Assembly (NCBI GenBank): GCA_035455185.1
Contig: DATIFQ010000471.1
Span: forward strand, 1-10,843
Direction: 5' to 3'
Length of the DNA stretch: 10,843 bases
Source of the DNA: JAEHDI01 sp035455185
Lineage (GTDB): Bacteria; Acidobacteriota; Terriglobia; Bryobacterales; Bryobacteraceae
Positions 1-5,249 of the stretch are shown piece by piece. Below the pieces are notes generated by a model, which made no database searches, was not told the DNA's origin, and was given only the letters and a program-made list of their open reading frames with translations. Within the stretch, counting starts at the first letter, position 1; every line of letters starts with the position of its first letter. A program made the translations under genes and the position numbers.

Positions 1-450
1 CGGATCCCAGTACGGGACCCCGTTGGCCGTGGCGTGGCCGTTGCCGTTTACCGGCGTGGTAGACTGGCCGTTGCTTGGATCACTTCCAGCGTTCCGGACG
101 GGAACCGCGGCGCCGACTACCATGCCAGGAGGAGGCGCTGCGGGCTGTCCGGGAGCCGGGTGCTCCCAGCGGGGATCCGGATCGATCCGGGACACATCCC
201 ACTGAATCCCGCGCCGGTTCCCGTTCTTGACCTCGTCCTTGCAGACTCGTACCCGCTGGCCTTTGTCGATGTGTAGCTCCCGGAACCGCTCGGCCACGAT
301 GGGCGGGACGTACATCGTTTTCTCGCCGTTGGGGGACTCGGCGAGGCTGAACATGACTTGAGGGCCGTACTGCCCCTCAATCTCTTTCCCGTCGCTGTAG
401 GCCAGGGCCACTTCGACGGGCACGTTGGTTTGAAATCGCAACACGCTCAT
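1..450 (-). CDS. Partial protein with OB-fold-like N-terminus and disordered tail (SSB-like layout), C-terminus outside the window
   Basis: The reading frame is open from an ATG at 450 to the left edge, giving 150 residues without a stop. Residues 1 to about 88 look like a compact beta-rich domain with alternating hydrophobic strands (FQTNVPVEVALAY, GQRVRVCKDEVKNG, RGIQWDV). From about residue 90 the sequence becomes rich in Pro, Gly, Asn, Ser and Thr and is probably disordered. A small nucleic-acid-binding beta domain plus flexible tail is the layout of single-strand-binding proteins, but I see no diagnostic SSB motif, so this is inference from shape. The start is well supported: AAAGGAG lies at 458-464, eight bases upstream, and the ATG overlaps the TGA of the preceding gene as ATGA. 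It is the third gene of the leftward operon from the promoter at 1310-1337. Existence is fairly sure; function is not. Confidence 0.7.
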   Translation of the reverse strand, partial: MSVLRFQTNVPVEVALAYSDGKEIEGQYGPQVMFSLAESPNGEKTMYVPPIVAERFRELHIDKGQRVRVCKDEVKNGNRRGIQWDVSRIDPDPRWEHPAPGQPAAPPPGMVVGAAVPVRNAGSDPSNGQSTTPVNGNGHATANGVPYWDP

Positions 451-923
451 AAGCTGACTCCTTTCGTCTGATCGTTCACTGCAAAACTCGTTGTCGCCCT
501 CCGTCCCTCACCAGTCGTGTCCTCGATCGCGCCGCAGTCCTGGCAGCACCAGCCGCAGCCCCGCGCTTCGGCTCCTCCGTCCGGAGCCGGGGTCGCGCCG
601 CCCCACTCGATCCAGTCCACCCGCGGCGAACCGCAGGCGAGGCAGACCGGGATCTTCCGGTCTTCGCCCCAGGCTTTGAGGGCCTCCAGGAGTTTCTCGC
701 GGGGCTCCGTGAAGTAGTTCGGGTCGGCTCGGCCGATCTCCTGAAGCGTCGGGGTGCTCAGATCGAGGACGTCGCCCAGCGCCTCGATGAGGCGTTCCGC
801 CTCGAACGCCCGCGCTTGGTGCTCACTGGCCTCGGCCTGGGCCTTACCCAGGTCGTAGCTGAGCCGGCCGAGCCGGTAGGCTTGGCGGCGCTCGATAGTG
901 GACAACAGTGGTGCCGTACTCAT
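447..923 (-). CDS. 158-residue protein with helical N-terminal part and C-terminal zinc-ribbon-like segment
   Basis: I do not recognise the family. The N-terminal 65 residues are charged and Ala/Glu/Arg-rich (ERRQAYRLGRLSYDLGKAQ and following), likely helical or coiled coil. The middle carries a hydrophobic/acidic stretch ending in EKLLEALKAWGEDRKIP. The C-terminal third has a CLACGS pair, then after about 30 residues a CGWCCQDCG cluster, a plausible four-cysteine zinc ribbon. The frame could be extended upstream to 1064, but that part overlaps the preceding gene. The ATG at 923 is preferred because AAAGGAG sits at 932-938 and the ATG overlaps the TGA of the upstream gene as ATGA. Its own stop overlaps the next start in the same way, so the three genes are probably translationally coupled. 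Zinc ribbons often serve nucleic acid or protein contacts; a specific role cannot be assigned. Confidence 0.72.
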   Translation of the reverse strand: MSTAPLLSTIERRQAYRLGRLSYDLGKAQAEASEHQARAFEAERLIEALGDVLDLSTPTLQEIGRADPNYFTEPREKLLEALKAWGEDRKIPVCLACGSPRVDWIEWGGATPAPDGGAEARGCGWCCQDCGAIEDTTGEGRRATTSFAVNDQTKGVSL

Positions 924-1270
924 TGGGTGATCTCCTTTCCTTCCTTTCGCGCCGCCCTCGCGGCCGCCCATTCGGCCACGAGCTCCAGACAGCAGGTCAG
1001 GCAGAACTCGGCCGGGTTTCGCGGTTCGTGAATGGCGCAGACCTCGCACAGCGGCGCGCGGCACTGCTCGCGGCGCTTCTGCGGGCAGGCCTCGCAGAGT
1101 TCAACGCCGCAGCCTACGCAGGGCCGGGTGGAGACCCCGTAATCCGGCATCCCGTCCTCATCCACCTGCGGTCGGGAGTCGAACTCGTATTCCGCCCTGC
1201 AGGTGGGGCAGCGGCCGGCGAAGTTCGTCAGGGGTGGGTTCAGCTTCCAAGCGTCGTAGCCGGAGTTCAT
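920..1270 (-). CDS. 116-residue cysteine-rich putative zinc-binding protein
   Basis: The protein has several paired cysteines: CPTC near residue 21, CVGCGVELCEAC near 51-62, C and CEVC near 70-78, and CLTCC near 91-95. This is enough for two or three zinc sites of the ribbon or treble-clef kind. The C-terminus is a short helix rich in Ala, Arg, Lys and Glu. No catalytic domain or family is recognised. An in-frame ATG exists at 1324, but it lies upstream of the transcription start predicted from the promoter at 1310-1337, so the ATG at 1270 is chosen; its ribosome binding site is weak. This is the first gene of the leftward operon and is followed by an ATGA overlap. A 22-bp palindrome at 1282-1303 lies between the promoter and the start codon and probably controls expression. 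Cys-rich small proteins of this kind are common in phages and integrative elements. Confidence 0.68.
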   Translation of the reverse strand: MNSGYDAWKLNPPLTNFAGRCPTCRAEYEFDSRPQVDEDGMPDYGVSTRPCVGCGVELCEACPQKRREQCRAPLCEVCAIHEPRNPAEFCLTCCLELVAEWAAARAARKEGKEITQ

Positions 1271-1281
1271 CGTGACGTATC

Positions 1282-1303
1282 CATGACAAAGCGCATTGTC
1301 ATG
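1282..1303. promoter_or_regulatory. Operator-like palindrome 1 (8-bp perfect arms)
   Basis: CATGACAA (1282-1289) and TTGTCATG (1296-1303) are perfect inverted arms around the 6-bp spacer AGCGCA. The palindrome covers the predicted transcription start of the leftward operon. Its core ACAA-N6-TTGT recurs at 1321-1334, which argues for a dimeric DNA-binding protein rather than chance. Confidence 0.7.
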
Positions 1304-1309
1304 CTTACG

Positions 1310-1337
1310 AATATAGCATAACAATGCGTATTGTCAA
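1310..1337 (-). promoter_or_regulatory. Sigma70-type promoter of the leftward cysteine-rich operon
   Basis: On the minus strand there is a perfect -35 TTGACA (1332-1337), a 16-bp spacer, and a -10 TATATT (1310-1315) preceded by TGC, which matches an extended -10. Transcription should start near 1303, about 33 bases before the ATG at 1270. The two palindromes at 1282-1303 and 1321-1334 sit on the start site and next to the -35, so a bound repressor would block polymerase. Confidence 0.75.
1321..1334. promoter_or_regulatory. Operator-like palindrome 2
   Basis: ACAA-TGCGTA-TTGT repeats the core of the palindrome at 1282-1303 with the same 6-bp spacer length and a similar nGCGnA spacer. The two cores start 35 bp apart. 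This copy overlaps the -35 element of the leftward promoter and fills most of its spacer. Confidence 0.65.
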
Positions 1338-1421
1338 GCATAATTGTTCGTACCATTGGACGTACTGGCACCCGCCCCCGAGCACTGCGGCGAAAGAAAT
1401 GCAAAAGAAATGCCCTTAACC

Positions 1422-1449
1422 TTGACAAGGCGCTGCGTTATGCTATACG
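1422..1449 (+). promoter_or_regulatory. Putative rightward promoter with the same layout as the leftward one
   Basis: TTGACA (1422-1427), a 16-bp spacer, and TATACG (1444-1449) preceded by TGC. Aligned without gaps to the leftward promoter, both begin TTGACAA, have eight variable bases, and then share the 11-mer GTTATGCTATA. The stretch 1425-1438 matches the palindrome 1 core (minus-strand reading) at 11 of 14 positions, so it may be a degenerate third operator. The -10 ends two bases before the GTG at 1451, which conflicts with that start codon being in the transcript, unless another promoter or another start is used. Confidence 0.45.
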
Positions 1450-1450
1450 C

Positions 1451-1657
1451 GTGAGGAAAAACCCCCACGCCGTAGCTTTGGGGAGACGCGGCGGTCGATC
1501 ACGAATGGCTTCGATGTCTCCTGAGGAACTCCAGGAATTCGTTCGCAGAGGTGGCGAGGCAGGCGGAAAGGCCAGAGCCGCGACGCTGTCTGCGAAACGC
1601 CGATCCGAGATCGCCCGCAAGGCGGCCCAGGCGCGGTGGGGGAAGCCGAAGCCCTGA
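1451..1657 (+). CDS. Small basic protein with GG-motif repeats (68 residues from GTG)
   Basis: The protein is strongly basic. It contains NPHAVALGRRGGRSR near the N-terminus and a second similar segment RRGGEAGGKARAATLSAKRR, ending in a KAAQARW motif. I recall this as a recurrent type of short uncharacterised protein in soil bacteria, and it loosely resembles KGG-type stress repeats; no function is established here. DNA or RNA binding is possible from the charge alone. The start is uncertain: the frame is open back to a TTG at 1331, and an ATG at 1505 is another choice. GTG at 1451 is preferred because the NPHAVALG segment directly follows it and looks conserved in similar proteins from memory. 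No good ribosome binding site precedes any candidate. Confidence 0.55.
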   Translation: MRKNPHAVALGRRGGRSRMASMSPEELQEFVRRGGEAGGKARAATLSAKRRSEIARKAAQARWGKPKP

Positions 1658-1746
1658 GTGACGGAATCTACGAAGCCAGGGTAGGCAGTCGTAGAGCTAC
1701 TCGCCTGAAGGGATACGGCGGCAGATCGAACCTTAGATGGGAGGGC

Positions 1747-1890
1747 TCAGCCACGCCCCCCTGCCACTTCATTGAGAGCATCTTCTCTGGTGGCCTCCGG
1801 ATACCCGTAGACTTGCCCGTTTTGATCGAGGACAATCCATTCTTTGCCCGGCTGTTCAACGCGCCAACCTTCCGGCAGTTGCCCCGGCAC
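1747..1890 (-). CDS. Small protein of unknown function (47 residues)
   Basis: From a GTG at 1890 this frame encodes a compact, well-composed peptide: GWRVEQPGKEWIVLDQNGQVYGYPEATREDALNE is split as GWRVEQPGKEWIVLD then QNGQVYGYPEA then TREDALNEVA. It reads as two or three short beta strands followed by a helix, a pattern seen in small phage or element proteins. I do not recognise a family. The frame extends upstream in-frame to an ATG at 2058, but the added residues have low-complexity, shadow-like composition. The GTG overlaps by one base the TAG of another coding-like frame upstream (TAGTG), typical of operon junctions, which supports the shorter form. Confidence 0.45.
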   Translation of the reverse strand: MPGQLPEGWRVEQPGKEWIVLDQNGQVYGYPEATREDALNEVAGGRG

Positions 1891-2054
1891 TACTGCGTAC
1901 CCTTCTCCCCTGCTTGGTGCTGGTCGCTCTGCTCCTCGTCGATCAGCAGCGCCCACTTGCGTTCGAAGTTCCGGCGCGAAGAGGTTGACGCATGCGTGAA
2001 GAGCGGGCCCGGCGCGATCTGGAGAAGTAGGCGAAATGCAGACGCAGAAAGCAG
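1890..2054 (-). pseudogene. Coding-like open frame without a clear start (possible gene remnant)
   Basis: On the minus strand a frame ending with TAG at 1892-1890 encodes RNFERKWALLIDEEQSD and a short tail, with strong G/C third positions and normal composition. Upstream of about 1975 the composition degrades, and no ATG, GTG or TTG start is visible before the in-frame TGA near 2057. It may be the 3' end of a decayed or frameshifted small gene that preceded the 47-residue gene, or chance. Nothing else coding is seen between 1891 and the tRNA at 2225. Confidence 0.25.
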
Positions 2055-2070
2055 TCAAGCGAATTCGGCA

Positions 2071-2104
2071 GCGGTTGTCACGGGTATCGGACCTTCACAA
2101 CCGC
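2071..2104. repeat. Inverted repeat with 8-bp perfect arms
   Basis: GCGGTTGT (2071-2078) and ACAACCGC (2097-2104) flank an 18-bp loop. There is no T-run on either side, so it is not a standard terminator. It lies between the tRNA and the small leftward gene, and may be a regulatory site or a remnant of an element. Confidence 0.4.
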
Positions 2105-2163
2105 CTGCTGCTCGTCATTGACGTCAGCGCGTTGGCACGGAGGAGCGGCCCCCCCCAAGTATT

Positions 2164-2187
2164 AGTATCGCCCGAAGTATCGCCCGA
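2164..2187. repeat. Tandem 12-bp direct repeat (two copies)
   Basis: AGTATCGCCCGA occurs twice without a gap, 2164-2175 and 2176-2187, just after a run of eight C (2149-2156). It sits about 40 bases beyond the 3' end of the tRNA gene. Slippage or a small binding-site array could both explain it. Confidence 0.6.
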
Positions 2188-2224
2188 CCGTATTCGACCG
2201 ATCGTAGAAATCCTTTGTTTCGAA

Positions 2225-2300
2225 TGGTGAGCCGGCCGGGACTCGAACCCGGGACCCTCTGCTTAAAAGGCAGATGCTCTACCGTCTGAGCTACCGGCTC
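2225..2300 (-). tRNA. tRNA-Lys (anticodon TTT)
   Basis: The minus strand folds into a complete 76-nt cloverleaf. Acceptor GAGCCGG (2300-2294) pairs with CCGGCTC (2235-2229). The D stem is GCTC/GAGC, the anticodon stem TCTGC/GCAGA around loop CTTTTAA, the variable loop GGGTC, and the T arm CCGGG-TTCGAGT-CCCGG. Loop positions 34-36 read TTT, which decodes lysine codons. The discriminator is A (2228) and the CCA end is encoded (2227-2225). Its 3' end faces the accessory region on the left. Confidence 0.95.
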
Positions 2301-2375
2301 TTCGAGACTGCAATTGGCGGGTCTTCCACGAGGATAACACAGCGCGGCAAATCGTCTGTTCACCTCGAGTTGGCC

Positions 2376-2381
2376 TAGAAT
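2376..2381 (+). promoter_or_regulatory. Possible -10 element of the fucose-isomerase-like operon
   Basis: TAGAAT lies six bases before the ATG at 2388. A start of transcription seven bases downstream would fall on the ATG itself and give a leaderless mRNA, and indeed no ribosome binding site is visible. No convincing -35 is present, so this is tentative. Confidence 0.3.
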
Positions 2382-2387
2382 AAGACC

Positions 2388-3998
2388 ATGCCGGAACCAG
2401 TCATCCTTATCGCTAATGGAGATTTGCGGCTATCCGCCAACCAGATCTGTTGGGCGGCTCAGAACGGCGCCGAACAGGCGGTCATGGCCGCCATCCGCCG
2501 CGAGGGCCGCGAAGTCAAGCGCGGCCATCCCTTCCAGCCCGAGAAAGGCCACGGATTCATCGATTCCCAGAAGTACGGCATGGAGGTTTTCCGTCAGATC
2601 CCGCCCGACGCGCCGCTCGTCGTCGTCGAGGCCGTCTGGCAATACAGCCACCACGTCTTCCACGGGCTCTATTCCCACAAAGGTCCCATCCTCACCGTCG
2701 CCAACTGGAGCGGCGAATGGCCGGGTCTCGTCGGTATGCTGAACCTCAACGCGGGACTCACCAAAGCCGGCGTCCGCTACAGCACGCTCTGGAGCGAGGA
2801 CTTCACCGATGACTTCTTCCTCCACGGGTTACGTAAGTGGCTTGCCGGCGAGCAGGTGGTCCACGATACCAGCCACGTCCGCCCGCTGCGCGGCCTCAAA
2901 CTGCCCGCCCAGGCCGAACAGATCGGTGCCGAACTCGCCCGCGAGCTGCTCGTCAACAAGGCCATCATGGGCATCTTCGACGAAGGCTGCATGGGCATGT
3001 ACAACGCCATCATCCCCGACGAGCTGCTCCACGCAACCGGCATCTTCAAAGAGCGCCTCAGCCAGTCTGCTCTCTACGCGGCGATGCTCGCGGTCCCGAA
3101 AGAAGAGGCGCAAGCGGTCCGCACATGGCTCGACAACAAGGGCATGAAGTTCCTCACCGGCCCGAACCCCGAGAGCGATCTCACCGACGGCCAGATCCTC
3201 GACCAGTGCCGCATGTACATCGCCGCCCTGCGCATCGCCGACGATTTCGGCTGCGACACCATCGGCATCCAGTACCAGCAGGGGCTGAAGGATCTCGCAC
3301 CCGCCTCCGATCTCGCCGAGGGCCTGTTGAACAACGTCGATCGGCCTCCTGTCCGGCACGCCGTCACGGGCAAGATCCTCTATGAAGCCGATGCCCTGCC
3401 CCACTTCAATGAAGTGGACGAGTGCGCCGGCCTCGACGCGCTGGTGACCAACCGCGTCTGGAAGAAGCTCGGCTTCCCACCCGAGACCACGCTCCACGAC
3501 GTCCGCTACGGCGAGACCTGGCGCTCGAACGGCAGCGAGCAGTTCGTGTGGGTCTACGAAATCTCAGGCGCCGCGCCGCCCGCGCACTTCATCGGCGGCT
3601 ATGCGGACGCCGTCAGCGAACGGCAGCCTGCGATGTACTTCCGCCTCGGCGGCGGCAGTCTCAAGGGCGTCAGCAAGCCGGGCGAGATCGTCTGGAGCCG
3701 CGTCTTCGTGGACAACGGAGCGCTCAAGGCCGACCTCGGCCGCGCCGAGGTCATCGAGCTTCCGGACGAAGAGACCCAGCGCCGCTGGAAGATCACGACG
3801 CCACAGTGGCCGGTGATGCACGCGGTGACGTACGGAATGACCCGCGACCAGTTCATGGCACGCCACAAGTCGAATCACATTCAAGTGGCCTACGCGCCGG
3901 ACGCCGACGGCGCCAACCTCGCGCTCGCCGCCAAGGCCGCCATGTTTCGCGAGATGGGGCTCGACGTCAGCGTTTGCGGAACGAACCACGGTCTGTAG
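2388..3998 (+). CDS. L-fucose/L-arabinose isomerase family protein
   Basis: At 536 residues the protein has the length of the FucI/AraA ketol-isomerase families, which interconvert aldoses and ketoses with a divalent metal in the cytoplasm. Overall pattern supports this: an N-terminal alpha/beta part (VILIANGDLRLSANQ; LVVVEAVWQYSHHVFHGLY about residues 78-95; ILTVANWSGEWPGLVGMLNL about 101-120), a middle domain with MGIFDEGCMGMYNAIIPDELL split around residues 194-214, and IADDFGCDTIGIQYQQGLKDL around 283-303. A C-terminal beta part ends with HKSNHIQVAYAPD (493-505), whose His493 and His497 are candidates for the family's C-terminal active-site histidine. I cannot assign the catalytic Glu and Asp with confidence. 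There is no signal peptide. It is followed 24 bases later by an exported propeller protein, probably in the same operon. Substrate is unknown; fucose is only the family name. Confidence 0.75.
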   Translation: MPEPVILIANGDLRLSANQICWAAQNGAEQAVMAAIRREGREVKRGHPFQPEKGHGFIDSQKYGMEVFRQIPPDAPLVVVEAVWQYSHHVFHGLYSHKGPILTVANWSGEWPGLVGMLNLNAGLTKAGVRYSTLWSEDFTDDFFLHGLRKWLAGEQVVHDTSHVRPLRGLKLPAQAEQIGAELARELLVNKAIMGIFDEGCMGMYNAIIPDELLHATGIFKERLSQSALYAAMLAVPKEEAQAVRTWLDNKGMKFLTGPNPESDLTDGQILDQCRMYIAALRIADDFGCDTIGIQYQQGLKDLAPASDLAEGLLNNVDRPPVRHAVTGKILYEADALPHFNEVDECAGLDALVTNRVWKKLGFPPETTLHDVRYGETWRSNGSEQFVWVYEISGAAPPAHFIGGYADAVSERQPAMYFRLGGGSLKGVSKPGEIVWSRVFVDNGALKADLGRAEVIELPDEETQRRWKITTPQWPVMHAVTYGMTRDQFMARHKSNHIQVAYAPDADGANLALAAKAAMFREMGLDVSVCGTNHGL

Positions 3999-4022
3999 CA
4001 GGTACACTCACACAACACTCCT

Positions 4023-5249
4023 ATGCCTACACGATGCACTCTATCTGCTGTTCTCCTGCTGGCCGCCTGGCCGCTAGTGGCAGGCGAGATCACTGAGAAG
4101 AATCTTCGCTTTGCCGAATATCCCGATTTTCCCGACGCCCATTCCACATGGGGGTCCATCGGCTATAGCGCGAAACACAAGAAAGTATTTGTCGGCGTAA
4201 CGAATCATCGGGACCGCGAGGGTATCGTCGAGTACGACGTCCGTACTGGCGAGATCCGCCTGCGCGGTTTCATCGACCAGCTCGCCAACCTGCGCGACTA
4301 CCAGTGGCAGGGCAAGGTCCACACCAAACTCGCCGAGGGCCCAGACGGCGCGATGTACTTCGCCACGGACGGCGGGGAGAGCCGCGAGGAATACCTCATG
4401 GACCATCCCCACGGTTACGGCGGCGGCTTCTTCTTCCGCTGGGACCCAGCAACGAACCAGCTCACCAACCTCGGCATGGGCCTCCAATACGACAGCATCA
4501 AGGACGTCGAAGTGGACCAGGTGGACGGCAAAATCTACGCCGTCTCCTACCCGCAGGTCCGCTTCCTGGTCTACGATTTCCAAAAAAACGATCTGCGCGA
4601 CCTCGGTCGCATGGGCAGCGATCACGTCCCCCGCATCCTGTTCCGCGACTGGTGGAGCAACGCCTATTACGTTGACTGGCGGCAGCGGCTCATCAAGTAC
4701 GAGCGCGACGGGGGTAAGCTGGTCTTCGCGCGGGATAGCCTTCCTGCCTTTCCCGGCACACCGGGCGAGCGCATCATCACTGGGATCACAGCCTACGCGA
4801 TCGATCAGCCGAACGGCATCATTTACTTAGCGACGTACGGCTCAAAGATGGTCGCGTTCTACCCGCAGAAGACCGGCATCGGAAGATGGGAAGACCTCGG
4901 CGGGCTCTACGATGATCCAGGCAAGCCGCCCTACGATTACTACGTTCCGAACCTCGCGCTCGGCCGCAATGGCAAGCTGTACTATTTCCTCGGCGGTCAC
5001 GGCATGTACGCAGGCGGAGAGCCGAACGTAACCCTGATGGAGTTCGATCCAAAGCAGCGGACCAAGCGCGTTGTCCTCCGCTTTCCGCTCCACGTGATTA
5101 CCGAGGTCACCGGCTGCGACGTCAAGGACGAAAGCGGCACGATGTACTTCGCCGGCCGCCGTGATGACCGGCGCGCGAGGCGAATGGGAGAATCCGGAGC
5201 GAGCCGCCCGTTCCTGCTCATGTTCAACCCCGAAAAGGAGATCCGGTAA
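4023..5249 (+). CDS. Exported beta-propeller-like protein (408 residues)
   Basis: The N-terminus MPTRCTLSAVLLLAAWPLVAG is a signal peptide: a short basic start, a hydrophobic core and a likely cut near residue 20. The mature part is beta-rich with repeated units of the type polar-D/N-G-x-I/M-Y-F/A separated by roughly 45-60 residues: EGPDGAMYFATDGGE, VDQVDGKIYAVSYPQ, IDQPNGIIYLATYGS, LGRNGKLYYFLGGHG and KDESGTMYFAGR. This spacing is typical of beta-propeller blades of the SMP-30/NHL/lyase-like kind. A WD or NHL signature is not clear, so the exact family is open. Role could be binding or acting on a carbohydrate outside the cytoplasm; enzyme activity cannot be read. The gene overlaps the next by one base (TAATG) and that gene is a probable distant paralogue. 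Confidence 0.72.
   Translation: MPTRCTLSAVLLLAAWPLVAGEITEKNLRFAEYPDFPDAHSTWGSIGYSAKHKKVFVGVTNHRDREGIVEYDVRTGEIRLRGFIDQLANLRDYQWQGKVHTKLAEGPDGAMYFATDGGESREEYLMDHPHGYGGGFFFRWDPATNQLTNLGMGLQYDSIKDVEVDQVDGKIYAVSYPQVRFLVYDFQKNDLRDLGRMGSDHVPRILFRDWWSNAYYVDWRQRLIKYERDGGKLVFARDSLPAFPGTPGERIITGITAYAIDQPNGIIYLATYGSKMVAFYPQKTGIGRWEDLGGLYDDPGKPPYDYYVPNLALGRNGKLYYFLGGHGMYAGGEPNVTLMEFDPKQRTKRVVLRFPLHVITEVTGCDVKDESGTMYFAGRRDDRRARRMGESGASRPFLLMFNPEKEIR

Noticed and set aside
447..1064. Longer start for the 158-residue zinc-ribbon protein
   Set aside because: The extra 47 residues are Arg/Gly-rich, overlap the upstream gene, and there is an ideal ribosome binding site before ATG 923.
920..1324. Longer start (ATG at 1324) for the cysteine-rich protein
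   Set aside because: That ATG lies upstream of the predicted transcription start and inside the promoter, so ATG 1270 is preferred.
1636..2121. Rightward open frame of about 161 residues
   Set aside because: Composition is irregular, with many Ser, Cys, Arg and Trp, and it runs opposite the more coding-like leftward frames at 1747-1890 and 1890-2054.
2829..3497. Leftward open frame opposite the fucose-isomerase-like gene
   Set aside because: Composition (valine, glutamate, aspartate, glycine repeats) mirrors the coding strand; no motif and no ribosome binding site.
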